The translations under genes were made by a program, and so were the position numbers. The notes beneath the pieces were generated by a model. It worked only from the letters and a program-made list of their open reading frames with translations. It did no database searches and had not been told where the DNA came from. From an uncultured Gammaproteobacteria bacterium (GTDB taxonomy: Bacteria; Pseudomonadota; Gammaproteobacteria; Pseudomonadales; Azotimanducaceae): a DNA stretch of 36,300 nt. The stretch is taken from the NCBI GenBank assembly GCA_913043815.1, contig CAJWNY010000027.1, forward strand, positions 1 to 36,300, given 5' to 3'. Shown here in pieces: positions 1-8,188 of the stretch; within the stretch, counting starts at the first letter, position 1; each line of letters opens with the position of its first letter.

Positions 1-38
1 GCATATATGTCAGCCGTTGCCAGAGTGAACGCAACCTA

Positions 39-1139
39 TCAGGACGGAGGCGGTGCCAACTCAGCTTTTGAAACCAGGGCTTTATCACCAACTATTTTAG
101 ATATCGCCGCGAAAATTAGCATCTGAATTTCTACTAACAATTGGCGCCCCCCTTCAACTTGTACAGACGGCGATCGAGCATCTAGAGGAAATATATAACT
201 CGAATCTTCGTATGCCTTGTAGGCAGCTTTGTCATTATCGGTCATATTGTTATCTGAGCCATTACTAGGCGCAAAGATAAAAACAGGTTTATTGGTATAG
301 ATCGCTTCAGCCACCATACTCAAACTATCTTTTGTGCTAATGAAGAAATCTCCTTCGGCGAGAAACCTGCTCATGGCTCGTTCAGGATGCTGCATCCACC
401 ATATAGTTTGACGTATGCGCAAAGTGGGAGCTTGATCAAGCCGCGCCTGCAAAGCGGACTCGGCATTCTTACCGGTTCGCCGGGATGTCGTCATCAACCA
501 CTCAACATCGTGAGGAAAGAAATTTACCATTGCGTCCACCAACCGATGCCAATCAGCTTCATCGTAAATCATCCCAGCGCCGTCGCCGCCAATGAGTACC
601 ACACCGACCTTAGGTGTTTTAAGTGTTTCTCTGGCACGATTTACAGAGCGAGCTGCCGCCAGGGCAGAAGATTCACCAACATAATCAGGGACGGGCGCAG
701 GGGGCAATGATAATACTAAATTATTTTTCGCTGGGCTTGCGCCAGACAGAGGAGTCACAGTAATTATAAGGTCTATAAAGCGCCTTAAGGATCTCTTTAG
801 AGTTCCACTGAAAACGCTTTTGGCGCCCGTCATTTGCGCTAGGCAGATTTGCGCAACGGCGGTATTACCGCCAGAAGACAAAATGACATCTGGCCGCGAG
901 GAAGGCAGGTCGTCTATCGAGTAAAAAAACCTGAGCAGAACTTCTTGCTTGGCGCTAGAAAGCTTTGGCCCAACGAACCTCAGTAAAGGTCTAATCCATC
1001 TATAGTTCAAAGTACAGGGAACCCAAAAAACATCGCTAGCTGTATGTTTTTCGATAGCGCTGATTAATCCAGCCGTTTGGCTTTGATGTCCGGGCTTACC
1101 ATCAGTGAGCGCCCAAACAATCCAAGGATGTCCTGGCAT
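39..1139 (-). CDS. ELM1-family (DUF1022) protein
   Basis: This 366-residue protein resembles the mitochondrial-fission ELM1 / DUF1022 family, whose bacterial members have no firmly known biochemical role and a glycosyltransferase-like two-lobe appearance. The signs are the N-terminal WALTDGKPGHQSQ segment (about residues 9-21, the family's tDG.pGhe.Q signature), a glycine-rich VLIGGDGAG turn near residue 180, the TTSRRTGKNAE segment and STKDSLSMVAEA followed by a KPVFIF strand, which match the family's SRRT and DSvSM.sEA motifs. The gene is complete: TGA at 39-41 and ATG at 1139. No good Shine-Dalgarno precedes the ATG, but the family signature begins right after it, so the start is credible. 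No signal peptide is visible. It is transcribed away from a 500-base noncoding stretch. The family call is fairly sure; function is unknown. Confidence 0.8.
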   Translation of the reverse strand: MPGHPWIVWALTDGKPGHQSQTAGLISAIEKHTASDVFWVPCTLNYRWIRPLLRFVGPKLSSAKQEVLLRFFYSIDDLPSSRPDVILSSGGNTAVAQICLAQMTGAKSVFSGTLKRSLRRFIDLIITVTPLSGASPAKNNLVLSLPPAPVPDYVGESSALAAARSVNRARETLKTPKVGVVLIGGDGAGMIYDEADWHRLVDAMVNFFPHDVEWLMTTSRRTGKNAESALQARLDQAPTLRIRQTIWWMQHPERAMSRFLAEGDFFISTKDSLSMVAEAIYTNKPVFIFAPSNGSDNNMTDNDKAAYKAYEDSSYIFPLDARSPSVQVEGGRQLLVEIQMLIFAAISKIVGDKALVSKAELAPPPS

Positions 1140-1639
1140 TATATGAACTTTGTAGTCGACTAAGATTCCACTTTAACCCTTCCCTCTCCAACCTTCACGT
1201 TATTATATTAACTGTAGCTGCGATTAGATTTTAGTGACTTTAGTCATTGAGTCGCCACTCGAACACTAGCTAAATTATTGTGGTGAACTGTCATTTAAGT
1301 ACGGTTACGGTTGCCTACTGTCATTCATTATTATCACTTTGATAATCGAACTCGTTACTCATTACCGAACTCAAAAGACGGCGGGACTCGGCCTAAGGAA
1401 TGCAAGAGCAACCCGCGACTGTGAAAAACGAGACCACATTTAAAAAATTCTTGTAGATTCTCTATAATTTTACTGGCAAAGGCCTCCCTAAATTATTCGA
1501 CGCTAAACAAAGAACTTGAGGAAACCGTGACCTTTTTATTATTTTGTCGTTTTTTGCAAAGCGCATAGACCAACATGCACCATTGACTCCCACCCAATAA
1601 TCGCTAATAAATAGAAGTACATTTAGATGGAGTGGGAAG
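1140..1639. other. 500-bp noncoding region with riboswitch-like motif
   Basis: This lies between the divergent ELM1-family gene and an acyl-CoA dehydrogenase. It is AT-rich and holds no convincing ORF. The only structured patch is about 1381-1435: GCGGG at 1381-1385 can pair with CCCGC at 1412-1416, and CCCGCGACTGTGA at 1412-1424 matches the conserved CCCGCnACTGTnA core of cobalamin riboswitches. See the separate finding. Promoters for both genes must lie here, but no clear -35/-10 pair stands out. Confidence 0.4.
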
Positions 1640-2866
1640 ATGATCGATTTTGAAATACCAGAAGAAACCAAAGCAATTCGCGCCAAAGTAAGAACCTTTG
1701 TACAGAACGTCTGTTTACCAGCAGAGGAGATCTGCACGGCGGAAAACTTTGACGAGACACTTGCTGAGCTAAGACAAAAGGCCCGAGCTGAAGGTCTTTG
1801 GTGCCCATTCATACCCACAGAACACGGTGGCATGGGGTTAAAGCCACTGGCTAATGCACTTGTGCAAATGGAACTGGGCGAGAGCCACCTTGGCGCGCTA
1901 TCTATGAATACCCAAGGCCCAGATGATGCCACCATGCTTACGCTGCTGGAGCATGGCACCGACTTTCAAAAAGAAAAATTCCTTAAACCGCTATTAAACG
2001 GTGAAAAACGAATTTGCTACTCCATGACAGAAAAAGCAGCCGGCGCAGACGCCACAGGCATGCAAACGAGCGCGATTTTGGAAGGCGACAATTGGGTACT
2101 TAACGGCGAAAAATGGTTCAGCTCATCCGCATCAGTGGCAGATATTGCCGTCGTTATGGCTAAAACTGATCCAGATGCACCCCGACACGAACAATACAGC
2201 ACCTTTATCGTTGAATTACCCAACCCCGGTTATGAGATTTTGCGCAATATAGAAACTATGCAGCCGCACACTGATTTAGGATTGAAGCTAGGCGGTTCCC
2301 ACTCAGAAATTAAAATTGAAAATCTTGTTGTACCGCGCGAGAACATTTTAGGCGGGCGGGGCAAGGGCTTTTCTATGGGTCAGCATCGCCTCGCTTATGG
2401 ACGCTTACGCCATGGTATGCACAACGTGGCAATTGCCCAACGCGCCTTAGATTTGGCAGCGGGACACGTGGTCGGCCGAAATACCTTTGGTAAGCGCTTG
2501 GCAGACCGCCAAGGAGTGCGCTGGATGCTGGCAGACTGCGCTGCTGAAATATACAAAGCACGACTAATGCTGCTGCACATTGCCTACAAAGCAGAACGTG
2601 GAGAGGATTTACGCCAAGAAAACGGTATTGCCAAAGTTTTCCTCGCGCACATGGTTCACCAAGTAGTGGACACCGCACTGCAACTTCACGGTGCGTTAGG
2701 CTACAGCCACGACACGCCGCTGGCGCGCTGGTATACCGGCATTCGCAGTCAGCGATTGGTAGATGGTCCTGATGAGGTGCACCGCTGGCGCACTGGGGCA
2801 AATGTCATTAAGGCTTTTGAAGAGCACGGCACTACTGCATCCGCTTGTGGCGGAGAGTTGCTGTAG
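1640..2866 (+). CDS. Acyl-CoA dehydrogenase, ACAD10/11-like
   Basis: This is a 408-residue FAD-dependent acyl-CoA dehydrogenase that introduces the alpha,beta double bond in an acyl-CoA thioester and passes electrons to electron-transfer flavoprotein. The N-terminal helical domain (about 1-125) is followed by the beta domain (YSMTEKAAGADATGMQ near 130-145, LNGEKWFSSSAS near 155) and a C-terminal four-helix domain. The C-terminal motif is DGPDEVH with Asp375 where medium-chain enzymes have the catalytic Glu of YEGTxxIQ. That GPDEVH form is typical of ACAD10/ACAD11-like enzymes, which often take long or branched acyl groups. GGAG at 1629-1632 sits 7 bases before the ATG. A terminator-like hairpin follows at 2898-2929, so it is probably transcribed alone. 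Substrate is not determined. Confidence 0.9.
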   Translation: MIDFEIPEETKAIRAKVRTFVQNVCLPAEEICTAENFDETLAELRQKARAEGLWCPFIPTEHGGMGLKPLANALVQMELGESHLGALSMNTQGPDDATMLTLLEHGTDFQKEKFLKPLLNGEKRICYSMTEKAAGADATGMQTSAILEGDNWVLNGEKWFSSSASVADIAVVMAKTDPDAPRHEQYSTFIVELPNPGYEILRNIETMQPHTDLGLKLGGSHSEIKIENLVVPRENILGGRGKGFSMGQHRLAYGRLRHGMHNVAIAQRALDLAAGHVVGRNTFGKRLADRQGVRWMLADCAAEIYKARLMLLHIAYKAERGEDLRQENGIAKVFLAHMVHQVVDTALQLHGALGYSHDTPLARWYTGIRSQRLVDGPDEVHRWRTGANVIKAFEEHGTTASACGGELL

Positions 2867-3188
2867 TTTTCGATAACTGCGCTTAGTGATTCGGAGAGGG
2901 CATCTAGCAAAGATGCTCGCTACTTTTTTGGGCCTGCTTTCTTGATCAATTGTCATCCGACCTTGCCCCTTGACCTCCTTCCCCAGACGCAACCTTAATC
3001 GCAGCTCTTTCAATCCCTCAAAGCAGAGTCTCCTCAATATCGTGTTGAAACTGACATTTTCTTCTTAAAAATCACTTAGCCAAAACGCTCGATAATGCGA
3101 GAACGTTAATCCGCGCTGGCAATTCATCGCCAAATTTCCTAAATTAAGCAAGGATCGAATTTCATACAAATCCCCATAGGAGCAAGCT
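2867..3188. other. 322-bp intergenic region
   Basis: This separates two same-strand acyl-CoA dehydrogenases. It contains a terminator-like hairpin near its start and the AGGAG ribosome site of the next gene at 3178-3182. I see no coding signal. The next gene presumably has its own promoter in 2930-3170, but none is clear. Confidence 0.5.
2898..2929 (+). terminator. Probable rho-independent terminator
   Basis: GGGCATCT (2898-2905), a 5-base loop, then AGATGCTC (2911-2918) form an 8-bp stem with one G-T pair. Five bases later comes a run of six T (2924-2929). It lies 31 bases after the stop of the first acyl-CoA dehydrogenase. The gap between stem and T-run is slightly long, so termination may be partial. 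Confidence 0.55.
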
Positions 3189-4382
3189 GTGCCCGCACCG
3201 GCTAATACTGAAGCGTTTGAGCAAGAAGTTAATGACTTCTTAGCCGAGAACCTGACACCCGACCTAGTTAAATCTGCATCTTTAGGATTTGGTATTGGCC
3301 GTGAAGAAGGCACCCGATGGCACAAAGCAATTTTCGATAAAGGCTGGATCGCCCCTGACTGGCCCTCCGAGCATGGTGGTTGCGATTGGTCATTGCGACA
3401 AAAACATATTTTTTCCCAAGCAACTGCTTTTGCAGGCGCACCGATGGTGATGCCTTTTGGTATAGGCATGGTCGGCCCAGTAATTTATACCTACGGCACC
3501 CAAGCACAAAAAGACCAACATCTACCCAGCATTTTGGATGGAAGCACCTGGTGGTGCCAGGGGTATTCAGAGCCCGGCAGCGGTTCAGATCTTGCTTCAT
3601 TAAAAACTTCAGCTGTTCGAGATGGCGATGACTACATTGTTAATGGGCAAAAGATCTGGACTACCAATGCACACAAAGCGGATTGGATTTTTGCCTTAGT
3701 GCGGACTCAAACCGAGGGCAAACCCCAACAAGGTATTAGCTTTCTACTCATCAACATGCGTACACCGGGACTTGAGGTAAGACCTATCGTCTCTATTGAT
3801 GGCATGCACCACTTGAATGAGGTCTACTTCACCGATGTTAGAGTGCCCGTGAGCAATAGAGTTGGCGAAGAAAACTCTGGGTGGACCTATGCGAAATTCC
3901 TACTCGGCCACGAAAGAACCGGCATTGCTGGCGTAGCTGCATCCCAGCGCAAAGTCCAAGCCATCAAAGAAGTTGCTGCGTTAGAACACGACAACAATGG
4001 CAAAAAATTAGCTGACTCTCACGCATTCATTGGCGCGCTCAATGAAATTGAGGTCAGACTGAGTTCGCTAGAAGCAGTGGAAGCCAGGGTTATTGCCAAC
4101 ATGGAAGCAACTGGCGCGCCTGGAGATTCAGCATCTATGCTAAAAATTATCGGCAGCGAGATTCAACAGGCGTTGCAAGAACTCACGGTAGAAGCTGTGG
4201 CCTACTATGCCCTACCCTTTGATGTCGCTTTAATCAAAGGCGAAATCAACGAGCCCCCAATTGGCCCAAAATATGCTGAAAGCGCGGTCTCAGATATGAA
4301 CTTCGGGAGAGCAGCCTCTATTTATGGTGGCTCTAATGAAATTCAACGAGGTGTAATTGCCAAAGGCGTTTTGGGCCTTTAA
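3189..4382 (+). CDS. Acyl-CoA dehydrogenase, GGSNEIQ type
   Basis: This 397-residue acyl-CoA dehydrogenase starts with GTG at 3189, preceded by AGGAG (3178-3182) at 6 bases. Recognisable parts are CQGYSEPGSGSDLASL (flavin/substrate region, about 120-137), VNGQKIWTTNAH and the C-terminal YGGSNEIQ (379-386). The usual catalytic Glu of YEGTxxIQ is Gly380 here. Glu242, in LLGHERTG, falls where isovaleryl- and long-chain acyl-CoA dehydrogenases carry their catalytic base on helix G, so it is the probable base (inference by motif alignment). The GGSNEIQ subfamily includes enzymes for branched or steroid side-chain acyl-CoAs, some working as alpha2beta2 heteromers. It is a clear paralogue of the enzyme at 15132-16331. 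Substrate unknown. Confidence 0.9.
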   Translation: MPAPANTEAFEQEVNDFLAENLTPDLVKSASLGFGIGREEGTRWHKAIFDKGWIAPDWPSEHGGCDWSLRQKHIFSQATAFAGAPMVMPFGIGMVGPVIYTYGTQAQKDQHLPSILDGSTWWCQGYSEPGSGSDLASLKTSAVRDGDDYIVNGQKIWTTNAHKADWIFALVRTQTEGKPQQGISFLLINMRTPGLEVRPIVSIDGMHHLNEVYFTDVRVPVSNRVGEENSGWTYAKFLLGHERTGIAGVAASQRKVQAIKEVAALEHDNNGKKLADSHAFIGALNEIEVRLSSLEAVEARVIANMEATGAPGDSASMLKIIGSEIQQALQELTVEAVAYYALPFDVALIKGEINEPPIGPKYAESAVSDMNFGRAASIYGGSNEIQRGVIAKGVLGL

Positions 4383-4710
4383 CGAAGAGCCCCCGTCAAT
4401 GTTCAATAAAAGCCGGTCAGTGTGTCGGTTCTTTGCAGCCGATTGGCTCAATGCTCGTCAACACTACTGTGTGATCCAAAATAGAATTTGCCAGAGCGCA
4501 ACTCGCTAATTTTCTCAGCAGACAGTTACCTCTCTAGGAAGTAAAAGGTACAAAGGCGCGTTGTGTTATTTCGGCAATCATTCCAATTAGTTGCGAAGAG
4601 TCATTTAACGGTAATGTCACAAATAGAGTATCTAATCCTTCCTGCAGTTTGAGCGCAAAAATATTTGCGCCTGATAAAACTGACGGAAGACCAATGCTTA
4701 GGAAATAAAA
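4383..4710. promoter_or_regulatory. phoB leader with inverted repeat
   Basis: This 328-base noncoding stretch precedes phoB. An inverted repeat, GCGCAAA-AATA-TTTGCGC at 4653-4670, lies 40 bases before the ATG and could be an operator or an mRNA hairpin. AGGAA (4700-4704) is the ribosome site. Two GTCA words at 4600 and 4616 are 16 bases apart rather than the 11 of a Pho box, so autoregulation through a standard Pho box is not supported. Confidence 0.4.
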
Positions 4711-5397
4711 ATGCCTACTTCAATACTAATCGTAGAAGATGAAAAAGAGATCAGAGAATTGCTCGTATTTACTCTTTTGCGCGACGGATACGAGGTTGTA
4801 GAAGCAGAAACTGCAGAGATAGCAATAGAAAAAATTGATAACCGACTTCCTGATTTAGTCTTGGTGGACTGGATGCTGCCGGGCATTGATGGCATTGAAC
4901 TAGCTAAACGACTGCGCAGAGATGAACTTACCGTGGAGCTGCCCATAGTGATGCTTACCGCTCGAGGCGAAGAGGTAGACAAATTGCAGAGTTTTGCAGG
5001 CGGCATTGACGACTACATTACGAAACCGTTTTCGCCTCGCGAATTATTGGCTAGGGTCAAAGCACTGCTGCGCAGAAGTGGCGGGCCGCAAAATAACCTT
5101 ATCGAAGCTAGCGGTATCTGCTTGGACCTTAACAGCTATCGAATAACAGTTAATGGTAATGAAATTCAAATGAGTCCCACTGAGTACAAACTACTTGAAG
5201 TACTCATGCGTAACCCAGACCGCGCTTTTGGGCGCAGCCAGCTATTAGACCGAGTATGGGGTCGTCAGGTTTATGTTGAAGAACGGACTGTAGACGTGCA
5301 CATGTTGAGACTACGTAAAGTCTTAAAGCCTTATGGGTTAGATGCCGCACTGCAGACCGTCCGCGGCATTGGGTATCGCTTCACGTCTATCACTTAA
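4711..5397 (+). CDS. phoB: Phosphate regulon response regulator PhoB
   Basis: This 228-residue OmpR/PhoB-family response regulator is very like E. coli PhoB (229 residues). The receiver domain (1-120) has the acidic pocket Glu9/Asp10, phospho-acceptor Asp53 in LVDWMLPG, Thr83 in VMLTARGEE and Lys105 in DDYITKPFSP. These stretches are nearly identical to E. coli PhoB. The C-terminal winged-helix domain (about 130-228) has the PTEYKLLEVLM and QLLDRVWG elements, VEERTVDVHMLRLRK as recognition helix region, and VRGIGYRF. On phosphorylation by PhoR it should activate phosphate-starvation genes through Pho boxes. AGGAA at 4700-4704 supports the start. Unusually, phoR does not follow: the next gene is convergent and its stop overlaps this one by 4 bases (5394-5397). 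Confidence 0.93.
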   Translation: MPTSILIVEDEKEIRELLVFTLLRDGYEVVEAETAEIAIEKIDNRLPDLVLVDWMLPGIDGIELAKRLRRDELTVELPIVMLTARGEEVDKLQSFAGGIDDYITKPFSPRELLARVKALLRRSGGPQNNLIEASGICLDLNSYRITVNGNEIQMSPTEYKLLEVLMRNPDRAFGRSQLLDRVWGRQVYVEERTVDVHMLRLRKVLKPYGLDAALQTVRGIGYRFTSIT

Positions 5398-5885
5398 TAC
5401 TCTAAACCCGCTTTCAACTCTTCCGATGGGCTTGGAGCATAATTTTGCGAGGCTTGCGCAAAGCGCGCAGGTTTGCGCGACTGAGCAATTGTATTGACCT
5501 TAATTTGACTCGACGACGTACGCGGATTGTACTGAACTTGAATGACCTGCTTGCCATGAACTGCCAAATAAGATTCCACCGCAACATTATGCGGCTTACT
5601 GCCCCAGTCTTCGCCAATAACAAAAATGTCTACATTCAGCTCTTTGCAGCCAGAAACATATTCAAGTTCGTGATATGGCCGCACAATGTCAACACATCGC
5701 AGTGCTTTGAGCATTTCTTGTCGTTGATCCAGAGGAATAACCGGAACATTAGGCTTATACGAGTTCACCACTCGATCTGAAGCTACCCCCACCGCCACCA
5801 CATCACCCAGAGTGCTACAAAATTCCAGTAGCGCTAAGTGCCCAACATGTAGCAGATCAAAAGTTCCTACTGTGTAGACAATCAT
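5394..5885 (-). CDS. Phospho-alcohol cytidylyltransferase (TagD-like)
   Basis: This 163-residue nucleotidyltransferase of the HxGH superfamily resembles glycerol-3-phosphate/ethanolamine-phosphate cytidylyltransferases. It has VGTFDLLHVGH with HVGH at 13-16, and RTSSS at 122-126 matching the RTxGIST nucleotide-binding motif. It probably activates a phospho-alcohol with CTP to a CDP-alcohol. TagD-type enzymes are about 130 residues, so a roughly 35-residue C-terminal tail is extra. The chosen ATG at 5885 puts the family's usual N-terminus first and has AGGAG at 5898-5902, though 12 bases away. An in-frame ATG at 5924 overlaps the upstream stop (TAATG) and may be used by coupling, giving 176 residues. 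Its neighbour is a CDP-alcohol phosphatidyltransferase, which fits a two-step pathway. The exact alcohol is unknown. Confidence 0.82.
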   Translation of the reverse strand: MIVYTVGTFDLLHVGHLALLEFCSTLGDVVAVGVASDRVVNSYKPNVPVIPLDQRQEMLKALRCVDIVRPYHELEYVSGCKELNVDIFVIGEDWGSKPHNVAVESYLAVHGKQVIQVQYNPRTSSSQIKVNTIAQSRKPARFAQASQNYAPSPSEELKAGLEY

Positions 5886-5923
5886 TGGGTTCGTTAACTC
5901 CTGGACTAGTTTGGTCGCGATCA

Positions 5924-6607
5924 TTAGGTCGGACTATTTATTATTTGTTCGCTAACGCTCCACGCATAAAAAGCAGTTACAACGAGCGTATAAAAGCTAA
6001 GAACGACGACATTGCGCGGATTGCTGGACAATTTTGGTGTCTTTATTTGCGCGACATTCAGACTCGCAAGCAAAACTCCAAAACCGTATAACACTATCGA
6101 AAATTGTGCCTGGCTGAAGAAACCTTCAAAAAGGAATAAGAAAACTATAAATACATTGTTATTATCTAGGGCCAAACCAGTGTATTGCGCATTATCAGAA
6201 AGCCCGAAAGTGCTAAAGAAGCTTAAGCGTATTGCGCTAGCAGCTAGCATGAGAAAAGCGCCAGGAAGAAACACGGGATTAAAATCGCTGTAGCTTAGAA
6301 GCAAAACAGCAGGCGCCACCCCGTAACTAACAATATCTATCACCAAATCGAGTTGTCCGCCAAAAACTCGGTCACTGCCAGAGCGGCCTTTTAATCTCCG
6401 AGCAATCAATCCGTCTGCCCAATCGAAGGCAACGGCCCAAATCATGCCAATCATCGCTAAAGAAAATTCACCCAAGATACTGAAGTATATCGCTACCAAC
6501 GTGCAGGCCAGACCTCCTAGCGAGCATAAATTGGGTAGGTCTTTTACAAAAGACAAGATAGTCGGCGGCAATATTAGAGACTCGGCTTTTTTGATGGTCA
6601 TAAACAT
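5924..6607 (-). CDS. CDP-alcohol phosphatidyltransferase
   Basis: This is a 227-residue integral membrane enzyme of the CDP-alcohol phosphatidyltransferase family, with several hydrophobic segments. The signature D62xxDG66xxAR70...G83xxxD87xxxD91 is present and would bind the metal and the CDP-alcohol. Between AR and G there are 12 residues (including KGRSGSDR) instead of the usual 8, a local insertion. DLVIDIVSYGVAPA resembles phosphatidylserine synthase PssA. Its stop overlaps a possible start of the cytidylyltransferase by one base, so they form an operon. Two readings are open: a PssA-like enzyme using CDP-diacylglycerol, or a Kennedy-type enzyme using the CDP-alcohol from its partner. 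ATG at 6607 or 6601 may be the start; neither has a strong Shine-Dalgarno. Confidence 0.82.
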   Translation of the reverse strand: MFMTIKKAESLILPPTILSFVKDLPNLCSLGGLACTLVAIYFSILGEFSLAMIGMIWAVAFDWADGLIARRLKGRSGSDRVFGGQLDLVIDIVSYGVAPAVLLLSYSDFNPVFLPGAFLMLAASAIRLSFFSTFGLSDNAQYTGLALDNNNVFIVFLFLFEGFFSQAQFSIVLYGFGVLLASLNVAQIKTPKLSSNPRNVVVLSFYTLVVTAFYAWSVSEQIINSPT

Positions 6608-7215
6608 CCAAGTTAGTAAATCTCAACACTTAACATATCGAGCAAGGCAACCCTTTGGCCTCAGCACGCGGAATGACCCACAAAGTCAAAATGCAATGCG
6701 CGCCGCGGGGGCGTACGAAAGAGAACCCAAAAGACATAAAGAGAAATCAGTTACTGCATTGTTTGAACAAAATACTGTTCAGGGAGTTGCGAAAGCAGCT
6801 TCTGGAGTTGGGAGGTCGTACTACAACCGCCTTATGGTCGACTCATTGGCCTCCCAAGGAACTTCAACAGAAAAGCGGAACAAGAAAAGCGAATCAAGAA
6901 AAGATGCAAAAGAACTGTAAAATTGATAAACCGTAACACGACTAAGCTAACACGTCTGCGGCTGTGCGTCGCGATATATAAATCGCTATAACTAAATAGT
7001 TGTAGCCATGATCGCCAAGAGAAAGCGGACCACCCCTTAAAAAAGCCGGTAACGACCTAAGCAACGATCATAAGCCCGCCCCAAACAAACCGCGCTAGGT
7101 CGCTCCATCAGAAATTTATTTTACTAGAATTTCGGTCACGCGCTGTTCATCTACGTCAGAGATGCAGGCAAAAGACTAGAAGCACAACACCAACATATTC
7201 TGCTAAAGGCAGGAT
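6608..7215. other. 608-bp intergenic region, no supported gene
   Basis: This lies between the start of the CDP-alcohol phosphatidyltransferase and the stop of an SDR. Two overlapping plus-strand ORFs (6444-6920 and 6655-6936) exist, but they lack family similarity and a ribosome site, and the first runs back over the antisense of the neighbouring gene. I do not call either. Promoters for the minus-strand pair must lie near 6610-6700. Confidence 0.4.
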
Positions 7216-7983
7216 TTAATGATTCCACCAAGCCTGATCAGAGAATGACCGCAAATCCATTTCATGTGTCCACACGGACCGATGCTGTTGATGAATATGA
7301 TAGTAAGAATCTGCAATCCGCTCAGGCAACATCAGCCCATCATGCTCCATTCCCCTTGTTTCTCGAAGTTCCTGAAACTTTTCTGCTCCAAGCATCTTAC
7401 CAAGCGTATCAGGGGCATCTACCGCTCCGTCAATGACGATATGCGCCACATGGATGCCTTTTGGGGCAAACTCGGCATTGAGGGATTGGCATAACATTCG
7501 TCGGCCTCCCATTGCTGCCGCGTGGGAATGCTGCCCTGCGTTGCCGCGCACGGCAGAAGTCGCAGAAGTCACAAGAATGGTGCCGCGCCCTCTTTCTTCC
7601 ATCAACGGCGTAACTGCGGACGCCATTCTAAACAAGGCAAAAGTCGCCATACGCCAGCCTATCTCAAAAGCCTTATAACTTGTGTTGACTAAAGATCGGT
7701 CGCCAATTTGAGCGCCAAGATTAAACACAACTGCATCAATGGGGCCAATATTAGTTTCCACATCGGCAATGCGCTCTTCTAATCCATTCGGCTCTACAGC
7801 GTTCAGCAAATAACCACTAGCAGAGCCACCGTCAGCCCCAATTTCAGCCACCATTTTGTTAAGACCATCTTCATCGCTACGCCGACAAAGCACAGTGTGA
7901 TAACCCTCTTTTGCAAATCGTTTTGCTACGTTGCCACCAATTCCGGCGCCCGCACCTATTACTAAACAAACTGGCTTTGTCAA
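7216..7983 (-). CDS. SDR-fold protein with degenerate active site
   Basis: This is a 255-residue short-chain dehydrogenase/reductase. The Rossmann start VIGAGAGIGG (8-17) matches the TGxxxGIG dinucleotide motif, VFNLGA (86-91) replaces the NNAG motif, and Ser140 is in place. The YxxxK pair is lost: the alignment gives His154 for Tyr and Met158 for Lys within SHAAAMGGRRM. The surrounding RGNAGQHSH and GIHVAHIVIDGAVD match a subgroup of SDRs with a variant catalytic Tyr, but loss of Lys as well is unusual. It may bind NAD(P) without classical oxidoreductase activity, or use another mechanism. The start is TTG at 7983 with AGGAG 7 bases upstream and no in-frame ATG nearby. It is divergent from the sulfurtransferase gene. 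Confidence 0.85.
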   Translation of the reverse strand: MTKPVCLVIGAGAGIGGNVAKRFAKEGYHTVLCRRSDEDGLNKMVAEIGADGGSASGYLLNAVEPNGLEERIADVETNIGPIDAVVFNLGAQIGDRSLVNTSYKAFEIGWRMATFALFRMASAVTPLMEERGRGTILVTSATSAVRGNAGQHSHAAAMGGRRMLCQSLNAEFAPKGIHVAHIVIDGAVDAPDTLGKMLGAEKFQELRETRGMEHDGLMLPERIADSYYHIHQQHRSVWTHEMDLRSFSDQAWWNH

Positions 7984-8188
7984 ATCCCTTCTCCTAACCT
8001 AAACATGCAACCCTAAATTACGCGTGTCGGCCGCAGTGATACTCGTGCGGCACATAAACACTAGAACAAATTTAACTACCTTTTTCTACCCAATAAATTC
8101 AAACTAGAAAATCGCCCAGTCCTTGGTAAGCTTCTAACTATAAGCACAGTTATGCGCAAATCTTCGCAGGCACGTTTTAAGGCAAAAA

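Noticed and set aside
1381-1435. Calling a full cobalamin riboswitch
   Set aside because: Only the central core matches; the L5 element, P3 pairing and B12-box spacing are wrong, so it is kept as a finding and not as an annotated riboswitch.
1462-1959. Minus-strand 165-codon ORF
   Set aside because: Mostly antisense to a clear acyl-CoA dehydrogenase and with no family signal.
4383-4450. Terminator after the second acyl-CoA dehydrogenase (AGCCG/CGGTT)
   Set aside because: The stem is only five pairs with a wobble and has no T-run.
4600-4619. Two GTCA words upstream of phoB, as a Pho box
   Set aside because: They are 16 bases apart; a Pho box needs an 11-base repeat with CTGTCAT-type halves.
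6444-6936. Two overlapping plus-strand ORFs of 158 and 93 codons
   Set aside because: No family similarity and no ribosome site; the longer one begins antisense to the phosphatidyltransferase gene, so they look like chance frames.
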